64,000 nucleotides of DNA, from the NCBI GenBank assembly GCA_023953775.1, contig JAMLJD010000003.1, positions 62,001 through 126,000 on the forward strand, in the 5' to 3' direction. The position numbers and the translations under genes were made by a program. Below the pieces are notes generated by a model that saw only the letters and a program-made list of their open reading frames with translations, was not told the origin of the DNA and searched no databases. This DNA comes from Rhizobiaceae bacterium (lineage in GTDB: Bacteria; Pseudomonadota; Alphaproteobacteria; Rhizobiales; Rhizobiaceae). Each line of letters opens with the position of its first letter. Within the stretch, counting starts at the first letter, position 1. This document shows positions 35,372 to 43,335 of the stretch, piece by piece.

Positions 35372-36127
35372 ATGAGCGAAGCCGAAAAGACCGAAGCAGA
35401 GCGGGAACCGGACGAGGCGGAGGCGGCAAGCGAACAGCGCCCCGCGGAGCCGTTCTTCAACATGCCGGCGGTCGTGGTGTCGCTGATCGCGGTGTGCGCG
35501 GCCGTTCATGTCGTGCGCACGCATGTGCTGACAGCCGACCAGGACTTCTGGGTGATCGTGCGCTTCGCCTTCGTGCCAATTCGCTATTCCGGCGGTTATG
35601 CGCTCGACGCCTATGCGGCCATCAGCCCGCTGAGCTACTCGGTGCTGCACGGGGGCTATGCGCATCTCGTCGTGAACATGATCTGGCTCGCAGCGTTCGG
35701 CTCGCCGCTCGCCAACAGGATCGGAACGGCTCGGTTCCTGTGGTTCTGGGCGGTGACGGCGCTTGCGGCCGTGCTGCTGCATTTCGTGCTTCACCATGAC
35801 GAGGCCGTGCCGCTGGTGGGCGCTTCCGGCGCGATATCGGGCATGATGGGGGCTGCCGCGCGCTTCGGCTTCCGGATCGACCGGCGCTCCGGCCGCGCGG
35901 CGTTCGCGGGCGAGGTGCTGCCCGTCGCGGCTGTCTTCAGGTCGCGGGCCGCGGTGACGTTTCTCGCGGTCTGGATGGTCGTCAACCTGGTCACCGGCCT
36001 CGGCTTCGGCGACATGGGCGGAGGCGGCGGCATCGCCTGGGAGGCCCATATCGGCGGATTCCTGGCTGGATTCGCGGGCATCGGCCTGTTCGACCGGCGC
36101 ATTCCGCCGGCTGCGCCATCACTTTGA
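35372..36127 (+). CDS. Rhomboid family intramembrane serine protease
   Basis: This 251-residue multi-spanning protein has the rhomboid active site GASGAISGMMG, which holds the catalytic serine, near residues 150-160. The catalytic histidine is in EAHIGGFLAGF near the C-terminus. An N-terminal cytoplasmic stretch of about 30 residues rich in Glu and Ala precedes the first membrane segment. Rhomboids cleave membrane proteins within or near the bilayer; the substrate here is unknown. A CBS-domain gene follows. Confidence 0.9.
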   Translation: MSEAEKTEAEREPDEAEAASEQRPAEPFFNMPAVVVSLIAVCAAVHVVRTHVLTADQDFWVIVRFAFVPIRYSGGYALDAYAAISPLSYSVLHGGYAHLVVNMIWLAAFGSPLANRIGTARFLWFWAVTALAAVLLHFVLHHDEAVPLVGASGAISGMMGAAARFGFRIDRRSGRAAFAGEVLPVAAVFRSRAAVTFLAVWMVVNLVTGLGFGDMGGGGGIAWEAHIGGFLAGFAGIGLFDRRIPPAAPSL

Positions 36128-36280
36128 AGCCACGCATTCTTGCAAACGCCAGGTGATTCCACCTGGCTGCACGATGAGAAGGACAACTGCAGCCTTGAAA
36201 AGGCGGTGGTCCCGGCGCACCATGTGCCATCATTTGACATGATGCCGGAGGGCGGACCGGCGGCAAGACAGGAGGACGCG

Positions 36281-36712
36281 ATGTCGGTGAAATCGATTCT
36301 CGATCAGAAGGGCCGCGACGTGGCGACGGTCGATCCCGATGTAAGCCTCGGCGTCGCTGCGAGGCTGCTGGCGGAAAAGAAGATCGGCGCACTGGTGGTG
36401 ACCAAGGGGAACCGCAAGATCGCGGGAATCCTGTCGGAACGCGACATCGTCCGCCTGATCGGCTCGAAAGGGGTCGATGCGCTGGCGCTCAAGGTGTCGG
36501 ACGCCATGACCGCCAGCGTGAAGATCTGCCGCGAGGACCACTCGATCAACGACGTCATGGAAATCATGACGATGGGCCGGTTCAGGCACCTGCCGGTGGA
36601 GAAGGACGGCGCGCTCGACGGCATCATCTCGATCGGCGACGTGGTCAAGCGGCGCATCGAGGATGTCGAGCGCGAGGCCGAGGAAATCCGGACCTATATC
36701 GCGACCGCGTAA
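36281..36712 (+). CDS. CBS domain pair protein
   Basis: This 143-residue protein consists of two CBS motifs, near residues 10-65 and 75-130. VTKGNRKIAGILSERDIVR and LPVEKDGALDGIISIGDVVK are their typical ends. CBS pairs bind adenine nucleotides and usually regulate enzymes or transporters; the partner is not evident. An AGGAGG-like site precedes the ATG at 36281. Confidence 0.92.
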   Translation: MSVKSILDQKGRDVATVDPDVSLGVAARLLAEKKIGALVVTKGNRKIAGILSERDIVRLIGSKGVDALALKVSDAMTASVKICREDHSINDVMEIMTMGRFRHLPVEKDGALDGIISIGDVVKRRIEDVEREAEEIRTYIATA

Positions 36713-36716
36713 CGGT

Positions 36717-37001
36717 TCAGGAAGCCGTTCCGGCCGCTGCTTCCGTCTGCTTCTTGAGGCGCTCGAACAGGTCGTGGTTGCGGCAGTAGCCGGGCGCCTC
36801 GTCGGCGTACTGGTTTTCCTCCAGCCACACCTTGCAGGCCTGCGGATGGCCGCAGGACAGGCAGCGCACGGTGGCGCGCCGCATGACGCCGGCCGCATCG
36901 GCGGTCTCGGCCATCGCGCCGCGCAGCGACAAATGGTCGACCATCGTCTCCAGCAGCGCCGACTTGGCGCACATACGGTCGAGAACTGCCATCACGCCCA
37001 T
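36717..37001 (-). CDS. DUF6455 family small cysteine protein
   Basis: This 94-residue protein resembles the DUF6455 family: an N-terminal helical region (MGVMAVLDRMCAKSALLETM) and a cysteine cluster (VRCLSCGHPQACKVWLEEN, then GYCRNHDLF) that may bind metal. Its function is unknown. The start at 37001 gives the conserved MGVM opening, although the frame is open further upstream. It converges on the CBS gene, four bases away. Confidence 0.72.
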   Translation of the reverse strand: MGVMAVLDRMCAKSALLETMVDHLSLRGAMAETADAAGVMRRATVRCLSCGHPQACKVWLEENQYADEAPGYCRNHDLFERLKKQTEAAAGTAS

Positions 37002-37193
37002 CTTCGTCTCCTTCCCTTGATCGTGAGGCAACGGTATGGCCGCGCCGCGCCCGTCGCCTTGATCCAGGTCAAGCTGCGGGAGCACGGGTCGCGAACGGGT
37101 GGGCGAAGAGGCTAACGGTCGTTTTCCCGCTGGGTTGCCTACGGGCTGTATCGATCTCATGAGCCCGATGAGGTCCGGGCAAGGTGGCAAATT

Positions 37194-37826
37194 TCATAAC
37201 GTGTTGTAGTCGACACTAAGCGCCAGAAGCGTTTTGCCATCTGCCGACCAGTGGGACGTAACGACCATTGCGTAGGGGATCGGTTGCATGAAGCAGAACC
37301 CGCGGCAGGGTGTCCGGGAACCCGACGCCCGGAGGCTCCAGCCCGCATCAACGATAACCGAGGACTGTCCGGCGCTGTTCGTAAATTTCCTCGGATTCGA
37401 CCTGAAGCCTTGATTGCGAAACCACTGTGAAACCTTGTCGGCATCACTCAGGTAGCTTGCGAGCCGCCAGAGGCAAACGTGCTTCGACGACGTTGCGCCG
37501 AGGTCACGCCAGCGGAAGTTCCATAAGTCATCCATAGACGGCTTGTCGCCCCAGCGCGGCTCGTCGCCCCGGAAAAACAAACAGCTGTTCAAGTCGGGAT
37601 GGCGGTAAACGGCTGCACGATCATGGAGATCAGGGGAGCCGTTTTCCGGACCCCAATACGTCATCTTGCGCCAAAGGGGATGGTCTGCCTGCGTTTCGTC
37701 GGTTTGCAGGTTCCATCCCTTCAATTCGCCATAAAGTGCCGGAATGCAGCTTGGAAGGTTGAGCAGGAACAGGGTCAAGAAGCCGTAGCCCATGAGCCTC
37801 CTGGCGAATGTCCAAAGCGAGCGCAT
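37194..37826 (-). CDS. Hypothetical lipoprotein-like protein
   Basis: I do not recognise this 210-residue protein. The N-terminus has a basic start and a hydrophobic run ending in FLLNLPSC (near residues 20-27), a possible lipobox, so it may be membrane-anchored and exported. The body is rich in tryptophan and contains several cysteines (SSKHVCLWR, PCRGFCFMQP). Its GC content is visibly lower than its neighbours, suggesting acquisition. It is divergent from the broken gatB gene, 128 bases away. Confidence 0.55.
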   Translation of the reverse strand: MRSLWTFARRLMGYGFLTLFLLNLPSCIPALYGELKGWNLQTDETQADHPLWRKMTYWGPENGSPDLHDRAAVYRHPDLNSCLFFRGDEPRWGDKPSMDDLWNFRWRDLGATSSKHVCLWRLASYLSDADKVSQWFRNQGFRSNPRKFTNSAGQSSVIVDAGWSLRASGSRTPCRGFCFMQPIPYAMVVTSHWSADGKTLLALSVDYNTL

Positions 37827-37953
37827 TAGATTTCAATAGCTGCGTGCTGTTAACGCGTCGTTTCGAAGGCGCTTGCCGTTTGGCCGCTTGCCTCGTCCCG
37901 TCGATTGATTTAGCGAACAGGCATTCCGCCAACCCGCACCGCGCCGAGACCTC

Positions 37954-38776
37954 ATGACGCTCATCGACACACGCACGCCCGAACCGAAACGCTTCATTTC
38001 CGGCGGACGCGCTGCGAATCAAGAAGTCAACTCGATCCGCTTCGTCGGGGGCGATCGAGGCGCGGCGCCAGGATCCGAGGATGGCGGATCGACCAGGGGC
38101 TGTTGACCCCAACAAGACGCGGTCGATGCGCTCGAAGGAAGAGGCGCACGACTACCGCTACTTCCCCGACCCGGACCTGTTGCCTCTGGAGTTCGACCAG
38201 GCCTATGTCGACGCGCTGGCGGGCGACCTGACCGAGCTGCCGGACGAGAAGAAGGCGCGGCTGATCGAGACGCTGGGGCTGTCGGCATATGACGCTTCGA
38301 TCCTCGTCTCCGACAAGGCGATCGCCGACTATTACGAACAGGTGGCGGCTGGCCGCGACGGCAAGACGGCCGCCAACTGGGTCATCAACGACCTGCTCGG
38401 CGCCCTGAACAAGGCCGGCGGGGAGATCGAGGACGCCCCGGTGTCGCCGGAACAGCTCGGCGCGGTGATCGACCTGATCAAGGACGGGGTGATCTCCGGC
38501 AAGATCGCCAAGGACCTGTTCGAGATCGTGTGGAGCGAAGGCGGCGACCCGCGCGACATCGTCGAGAAGCGCGGCATGAAGCAGGTCACCGACACCGGCG
38601 CGATCGAAAAGGCGGTGGACGAGGTGATCGCCGCCAATCCCGACAAGGTGGCGCAGGCGAAGGAAAAGCCGACTCTCGCCGGCTGGTTCGTTGGCCAGGT
38701 GATGAAGGCGACCGGCGGCAAGGCCAACCCGCAGGCCGTCAACCAGCTCGTCAAGGACAAGCTCGGGATCGAGTGA
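37954..38776 (+). pseudogene. gatB: gatB (Asp/Glu-tRNA amidotransferase subunit B), internally deleted and frameshifted
   Basis: Reading starts at ATG 37954 with [17 protein letters not shown], which matches the normal GatB N-terminus of this group. It then jumps almost directly to VNSIRFVG, normally about residues 235-245, and stops at 38106. The rest of GatB resumes in another frame from about 38110 ([20 protein letters not shown]) and continues intact to 38776 with the YqeY-like tail. About 200 residues of the catalytic domain are missing, and several short indels lie between 37998 and 38125. As written it cannot encode active GatB, which is normally essential where GlnRS is absent. Either another copy exists or this stretch is misassembled. 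Confidence 0.85.
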
Positions 38777-38780
38777 GCCG

Positions 38781-39271
38781 ATGTTCACGCGCACCGCGAG
38801 CGACCGAGACCTCGACGCCGTGCGCGCACTGCTGGTGGAGACCTGGCATGCGACCTACGACGCGATCTACGGTCGCGACCGCGTGACCGCGATCACCGAC
38901 GACTGGCATTCCATCGAGGCGCTGCGGGCGCGGCTGAAACAACCCCATTCCGAGTTCATCGTGGCCGATGACGGCGCCGCGATCGGCGGCATGGCGTTCG
39001 CGAGCGCGGTGGAGGGCGGCGGCGTCGTCATGCTGCACCAGCTCTATGTCCGGCCGTCGCTGCACGGGCGCGGGATCGGCGGCATGCTGATGGACGAGAT
39101 CGAGGCCTGCTTCCCCGAGGCGCGGACCATGCGCGTCGAGGTCGAGGAGGCCAATGCGCCGGCCATCCGCTTCTACTCGGCGCGGGGATACCGCCAGGTC
39201 GGCCGCACCGCGAATTGCGGGCGCGGCGGCCGGGCATTCCCGCGGCGATCTACGAGATGCCGCTCGGGTAG
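38781..39271 (+). pseudogene. GNAT acetyltransferase with a frameshifted C-terminus
   Basis: The first 149 or so residues are a normal GNAT domain (VRPSLHGRGIGGMLMDEIEA, FYSARGYRQVGRT). After NCG the frame is lost. Near 39220-39235 two apparent extra G residues, one in each of two short G runs, put the read-through into a nonsense tail (GRGGRAFPRRST) that ends at 39278. The alternative frame gives the expected end GIPAAIYEMPLG and a stop at 39269-39271. The gene starts four bases after gatB. Loss of function may be slight because only the tail is affected. Confidence 0.75.
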
Positions 39272-39328
39272 GGCTTAGCGCGGTGGAGGCGTGGCACATT
39301 GCGGGCGCGCCTGGGAACCAGGAACCCC

Positions 39329-40307
39329 CTAGCGGCCGCGCCGCAGCGGCGCCTTCCAGCGGAGCATGCGCCCCTGCATCGCTTCGCGGTAGAAGACGAA
39401 AAATCCGGCTCCCGCGATCAGTGCAATTCCCAGCCAGGCCAGCCCGTCGGGCCAGTCGCCCCAGATGACCACGCCCCAGAAGATGGCGATCGGCATGGCG
39501 ACATATTCGAACGGCGCGATCAGTCCCGCCTCCGAACCGCGATAGGCCACGCTGACGAGAAATCCGCCGGTCGAGATGATCGCGCCGAGGGTGCCGAGCA
39601 ATGCCAGGTCGGACCATGAGGGCCAGACCCAGGCGCGCAGAAGGAAGTCGAGATTCTCGCTGCCGGTGTCGCCGAAGCGCCCGTCGCCGAAGGCCAGGCC
39701 CATGCAGCCGGAGAACACGACGAAGGAGAGCTGCATGTAGAAGGCCATGGTCGACGCCTTGTCGACGGTGCCGAGCTTGCGCGTGGTGATCTGCAGAAGG
39801 GCATAGGCGAAGGCGGCAAACAGAGGCAGCAGCGCGGCGGCCTGAAGCCGATCCGCCGGGGCGGATGACGATGACGACGCCGGCGAGACCGACGCCGACC
39901 GCGATCCATCGCCTCATGCCGACCTGCTCGCCGAGCAGGACTACCGACAAAGCGGTGATGAAGAGCGGCGCGACGAAATAGATTGCTGTCGCCTCGCCGA
40001 GCGGAAGCGTGGCGAGCCCTGCATAGAAGATCATGTTGGCGCAGATGACGATAAGACCTCGCATGGCGTGAAACCACGGCCGCGTGGTCGCGAGGTTCCG
40101 ATACGGGCCTTCGAGTGGCACGAATATCGCCAACGTGAAGACCACGCCGAACAGGCTGCGGAAGAAGGTGAGCTGGTGCAGCGGATAGCCGCCGGAGAGC
40201 AGCTTGATGACGACGTCGTTTATCGAGAAGGCGGTGGCCGCTCCCATGACGCACAGAATGCCCACGAGATTGCCGGAGAGCACCGGGGCGGCGGCTCCGT
40301 CCTTCAT
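39329..40307 (-). pseudogene. EamA/DMT family transporter with a mid-gene frameshift
   Basis: The N-terminal half reads from ATG 40307 as a normal 10-helix drug/metabolite transporter (LVGILCVMGAATAFSINDVV, LGEATAIYFVAPLFITALSV) as far as VIVIRPGGSAS. The rest (QAAALLPLFAAFAYALLQIT to the end at 39329) is in another frame. The break is near 39845-39860 and is explained by loss of one G and one C from short runs. Restoring them gives a protein of about 326 residues. As written, the protein would be cut near its middle. Confidence 0.8.
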
Positions 40308-40323
40308 GGTCGACGCGTCGTGA

Positions 40324-40746
40324 TCAGTTGAGCGGGATCTCATTGCCGTCCGGATCCCAGATGCGGACGGTCGCGCATTCGATCAGATAATCGTTGAGGT
40401 CGCGGTCGCATTTGATCGCGGCGGCCTTCTCGGCGGCTGCGCGGCTCGTCCAGCCACACAGATATTCGTGCCAGTGCGGGCCCTCGCGATGCTGCATGAA
40501 GACGTCGACGCTCCAGCCGGCGGGATAACACCAGGCGACGCGCAGGCAGTCGCGCGCCTCGGCGCCGCCCTCGACGCATTTTTCGCGCGCACAGGCGAAA
40601 CCGCGATCGGGATTGCCGGCGAAACAGACGCCGCCGGACTGTTCCGGCGCCTCGACGAAGGCGATGCCCTTCGGCCCGTCCTGGGCGGCGGCTGGAAACG
40701 CCAGGATCGCCATCGCCATGACGAGGATTGTACGTCGCGGTCGCAT
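40324..40746 (-). CDS. Small secreted cysteine-rich hypothetical protein
   Basis: This 140-residue protein has a signal peptide (hydrophobic run ILVMAMAILAFPAAA) and six cysteines (GGVCFAG, FACAREKCVEGG, DCLRVAWCYP, EYLCGW and IECATVRIW among them), suggesting a disulfide-stabilised periplasmic protein. I do not recognise a characterised family. It sits upstream of the EamA gene on the same strand, with only 16 bases between them. Confidence 0.68.
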   Translation of the reverse strand: MRPRRTILVMAMAILAFPAAAQDGPKGIAFVEAPEQSGGVCFAGNPDRGFACAREKCVEGGAEARDCLRVAWCYPAGWSVDVFMQHREGPHWHEYLCGWTSRAAAEKAAAIKCDRDLNDYLIECATVRIWDPDGNEIPLN

Positions 40747-40841
40747 GTCACCTCCGGTGTCGCCAACATTGTGAACGACCCTCCGTCTAGCACGGCCAGG
40801 CGTGGCGGAATACAGTCAGGACCGTCATCGAGGGGGAACTG

Positions 40842-41324
40842 ATGATCCGCTTTCTCAAAATCGCCGTTCCGGTGTTCGTGCTGGGCTTCGTGGCGGGAAA
40901 CGCCTTCTGGTATCTCGCGTCTCCGTTGTGGATCGACCGCGAGGTGTCGGAAACCCTGCCGGCCGAATTCATGCTGACAGAGGTCAAGACCGGCACGTTC
41001 CGCGATGCCGATGCCGCGCACAAGGGAAGCGGTACCGCGCGCATCCTGAAGAGCGAGGGCGGCAGCACGGTGCTGCGGCTTACCGAATTCGCCGTGACCA
41101 ATGGGCCCGACCTGGAGGTCTGGCTGGTCGAGGCTCCAGACCCGGCATCATCGGCGGACGTGACGGCCAGCGCGTGGCTGTCACTCGGGCCGCTGAAGGG
41201 AAACAAGGGCGACCAGACCTATTTCCTGCCCGCCGATACGGACGTCGACCGCTACAACTCGGTCGTGATCTGGTGCGAACAATTCGGCGTGCTGTTCTCG
41301 CCGGCGCCACTCAGCGGCGTGTGA
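40842..41324 (+). CDS. DM13-domain protein
   Basis: This 160-residue protein has an N-terminal membrane anchor (about residues 4-26, LKIAVPVFVLGFVAGNAFWY) and a DM13 domain (KTGTFRDADAAHKGSGTARI, VTNGPDLEVWLVEAPDP, SVVIWCEQFGVLFSPA). DM13 domains have been proposed to have redox or adhesion roles; the conserved cysteine near the C-terminus (VIWCEQ) is present. It is the last intact gene before the mobile cassette, which begins 29 bases after its stop. Confidence 0.87.
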   Translation: MIRFLKIAVPVFVLGFVAGNAFWYLASPLWIDREVSETLPAEFMLTEVKTGTFRDADAAHKGSGTARILKSEGGSTVLRLTEFAVTNGPDLEVWLVEAPDPASSADVTASAWLSLGPLKGNKGDQTYFLPADTDVDRYNSVVIWCEQFGVLFSPAPLSGV

Positions 41325-41595
41325 GCATCGACGGGCAAACAAGCGACGCCGTGGGTAGTGGATCAGTTTGAAATTTAGGTGTGCTTTTTTTCGTCCGCGT
41401 TCGCCCACTTTTGGCGAGGGCTTCGAACACTAGATAGATGCGCGGATTGTGGTCGCTTTGATAGCGGGCAGAGAAACCCTTGCACGCTATCCAATCCTTG
41501 ACGGCTGTGGCGTAAGCGTTCTTTTTGATGCCGATCGCAATCACTTCATACATGTTCAGGATGAAGCGGATGTCAGCGGCTTCGGTAGAAGCCAA
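41311..41595 (-). CDS. Small ORF at the left end of the cassette, reading out into host DNA
   Basis: This 94-residue ORF starts six bases after the P63C gene stop on the same strand. Its first 80 residues lie in the cassette; the last 13 codons and the stop lie outside the left terminal repeat. The N-terminal part (FILNMYEVIAIGIKKNAYAT, then IACKGFSARYQSDHNPRIYL) looks protein-like, but I recognise no family. It may be a second gene of the P63C operon, truncated at the cassette end and using a chance host stop. Confidence 0.45.
   Translation of the reverse strand: MASTEAADIRFILNMYEVIAIGIKKNAYATAVKDWIACKGFSARYQSDHNPRIYLVFEALAKSGRTRTKKSTPKFQTDPLPTASLVCPSMLTRR
41354..41376 (+). repeat. Left terminal inverted repeat of the mobile cassette
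   Basis: It begins GGTAGTGGATCAGTTTGAAA, followed by TTT, and pairs with 43236-43258. It differs from the right end at positions 8, 9 and 22. The target duplication ACGCCGTG ends immediately before it, at 41353. Confidence 0.85.
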
Positions 41596-41601
41596 GCATT
41601 A

Positions 41602-42609
41602 TTAATCAGCATCAAGTGCCATTTCGATCTGGGTTCCGCTCTTGGGGAACGCAATGTCCAAATGACGCTTGAAGGTCTTCCAATCCTTGGAGATTTTCAT
41701 AATTGGTAGGATTTGGAGGATATGGTCGCGAAGATCGGGTTGGCCTACATCTTCCGACAGAAACTGGTGATGCTTATGCCGACGGCGCTTCGTTTCCTCA
41801 ATTGTCGGATTCAACTCGCGCAACTTCGGCAGCACGCCTTCCGGTAGCCGGTCGTAAACGACATCGTTGGTGATGTGCCCAAGATATGGCGTCTTCGCCT
41901 TTCCGACTGGCCAACCCCAACCCTTAAGCCGGTATATTTGTCGGTAGAACTCATCAGGGAACCGTTTCGCCCAAGCCAGTCGCTCCTCGACTAGGTAGGC
42001 GGAAAGCAGCCGGTGAAGAGCATCGCGGTCGCGTTCGGCCTGAAAACCAGTCGCCTCATCGACCAGCGCGACAATGCCCACCTTGGCCAGTGCCCGCACA
42101 AGCATCTCGCTGCTTTCAGCAATGGACATCTGTTGCGCCGTGAGAAGGCCTTGGCTTCTCGCCTCCATGAAAAGATCACAGACTTTGGGCAGCAACTCCG
42201 CCTTATAGCCTAACGCCTTGCCGCCCGTCAGTGTGATGAACGCTATCGGAACCGTCGTTTCGATAATCTCGTTTGTAATCAATGATTTAAGGCTCTTCGT
42301 CGCCAAAAATGGTGGCAAACCGTCGGTCACTTGCTGAGACCTGCCTTTCGGTTTCGTTGACCGGCCAAGCGCACCCAAAAAGCCAGCCTGAGTGAGCAGG
42401 CGCGTCCCGTCTGACAGGACCGCACATGGTATCTCGGCATCCCCGATTTTCAGCGTACCGATATGGGTAGCCTTTGGCAGCGAGGCGGCTTCGGCCCACC
42501 GGGCTTCGGCGGCTTGGCGGGCGATCTCGCGCCTCTCTTCCGGAGTGAGTTTATCTGCGCGGGCTTTGCCGCCTTTGCTCTGAGGGGTGTCCACCGCGAA
42601 TCGCTCCAT
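41602..42609 (-). CDS. P63C domain protein, cassette cargo
   Basis: This 335-residue protein resembles the phage P63C domain family, seen in phages and mobile elements and of unknown function. The region with LPKVCDLFMEARSQGLLTAQ, WAKRFPDEFYRQIYRLKGW, YLGHITNDVVYDRLPEGVLP and HKHHQFL is characteristic. The N-terminus holds a short basic motif (KARADKLTPEERREIARQAA) like that in the neighbouring small ORF. The start at 42609 was chosen for MERFAVDTPQSKGG; the frame is open for 20 codons upstream. It is the main cargo gene of the cassette. Confidence 0.82.
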   Translation of the reverse strand: MERFAVDTPQSKGGKARADKLTPEERREIARQAAEARWAEAASLPKATHIGTLKIGDAEIPCAVLSDGTRLLTQAGFLGALGRSTKPKGRSQQVTDGLPPFLATKSLKSLITNEIIETTVPIAFITLTGGKALGYKAELLPKVCDLFMEARSQGLLTAQQMSIAESSEMLVRALAKVGIVALVDEATGFQAERDRDALHRLLSAYLVEERLAWAKRFPDEFYRQIYRLKGWGWPVGKAKTPYLGHITNDVVYDRLPEGVLPKLRELNPTIEETKRRRHKHHQFLSEDVGQPDLRDHILQILPIMKISKDWKTFKRHLDIAFPKSGTQIEMALDAD

Positions 42610-42684
42610 GCTTGCTACAAAGAGCGATAGTGTGCTTGCTGAAAATATGCAAGCATGGGACCGGAACAAAAGTGAACGTGCTTG

Positions 42685-42876
42685 CTATTTTCCCCAGCGC
42701 TTTGCCGCCGCCTTCCGCGCAATCTCCGCGCGCCGCTCCGGTGACAGGCTGGCGGCGCGCTTCTTCCCGCCCTTCGCATCAAGCTCTTTCGCGGCTGCGT
42801 CCTTCGCGTCGTCAACGACGGTGTCTTCTTCCTCGCCGATGGCAATGCGCATGACGCGGACAGCATTGCCGATCAC
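42685..42876 (-). CDS. Small basic protein with an AR-rich helical tail, cassette cargo
   Basis: This 63-residue ORF ends in KGGKKRAASLSPERRAEIAR followed by KAAAKRW, a positively charged helical motif common in small mobile-element and plasmid proteins. The same pattern is found at the N-terminus of the P63C protein encoded 76 bases downstream. The function is unknown; nucleic-acid binding is possible from its charge alone. Confidence 0.55.
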   Translation of the reverse strand: MIGNAVRVMRIAIGEEEDTVVDDAKDAAAKELDAKGGKKRAASLSPERRAEIARKAAAKRWGK

Positions 42877-42915
42877 GTCGGCTGGGCGCTTCTGGCCTTT
42901 AGGTCCGGTAGGGCA

Positions 42916-43164
42916 TCAGCCCTGCTCCTTCATGCAATAGGAGCATGAACCCCTGTCGTCGTAGCGGGGCGGCAAAGACGCCATATAGGCGTTGGCTTCA
43001 GATACGGTAGCAAGGCCGGGAGACGGGTAGGCTGGATACCAATATGTAGGGCCGGTGCCCTTGTCCTGATTTTCCATGCCCTGTCCGTCGCGGCAGAACT
43101 TGCATTCGCCTGCGTGAACCCGAGCGCGCTTGCCGGGCGGAATGACTTTGACAAAATAGGCCAC
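42916..43164 (-). CDS. Small four-cysteine protein, cassette cargo
   Basis: This 82-residue ORF carries two CxxC pairs (ECKFCRDG near residues 20-27 and GSCSYCMKEQG at the C-terminus), which suggests a small zinc-binding fold. I recognise no family. It is the first ORF inside the right terminal repeat and lies upstream of the other cargo genes on the same strand, so it would lead a cargo operon. Confidence 0.5.
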   Translation of the reverse strand: MAYFVKVIPPGKRARVHAGECKFCRDGQGMENQDKGTGPTYWYPAYPSPGLATVSEANAYMASLPPRYDDRGSCSYCMKEQG

Positions 43165-43235
43165 GTCGGATCCTTTGCTTTCCGCTAAGCATATAGGAGC
43201 TCGGGCCGGGGCGCGACCACCACCTTCGCGGCGTC

Positions 43236-43258
43236 AGATTTCAAACTGAGACACTACC
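43236..43258 (-). repeat. Right terminal inverted repeat of the mobile cassette
   Basis: Read on the minus strand it begins GGTAGTGTCTCAGTTTGAAA, followed by TCT. The second copy of the target duplication ACGCCGTG starts immediately after it, at 43259. Confidence 0.85.
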
Positions 43259-43335
43259 ACGCCGTGGCTTGCATTGCGGCGAGCGACGTCCCATAAGCGG
43301 GCGAGGGGTCCGACCCTCCTTTTCGGGGATTATTG

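Larger units (their letters stand above)
41354..43258. mobile_element. Transposase-less mobile insertion cassette (1905 bp)
   Basis: The element is bounded by 23-bp imperfect terminal inverted repeats that agree at 20 positions (GGTAGTG, two variable bases, TCAGTTTGAAAT, one variable base, T). It is flanked by a perfect 8-bp direct repeat ACGCCGTG at 41346-41353 and 43259-43266, the footprint of a transposition event. It carries a P63C-domain gene and three small ORFs, all on the minus strand, and no transposase or integrase. Its GC content is lower than the host sequence. An 8-bp duplication and GG ends would fit IS1595-type transposases, but the family is not proven. Confidence 0.85.
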
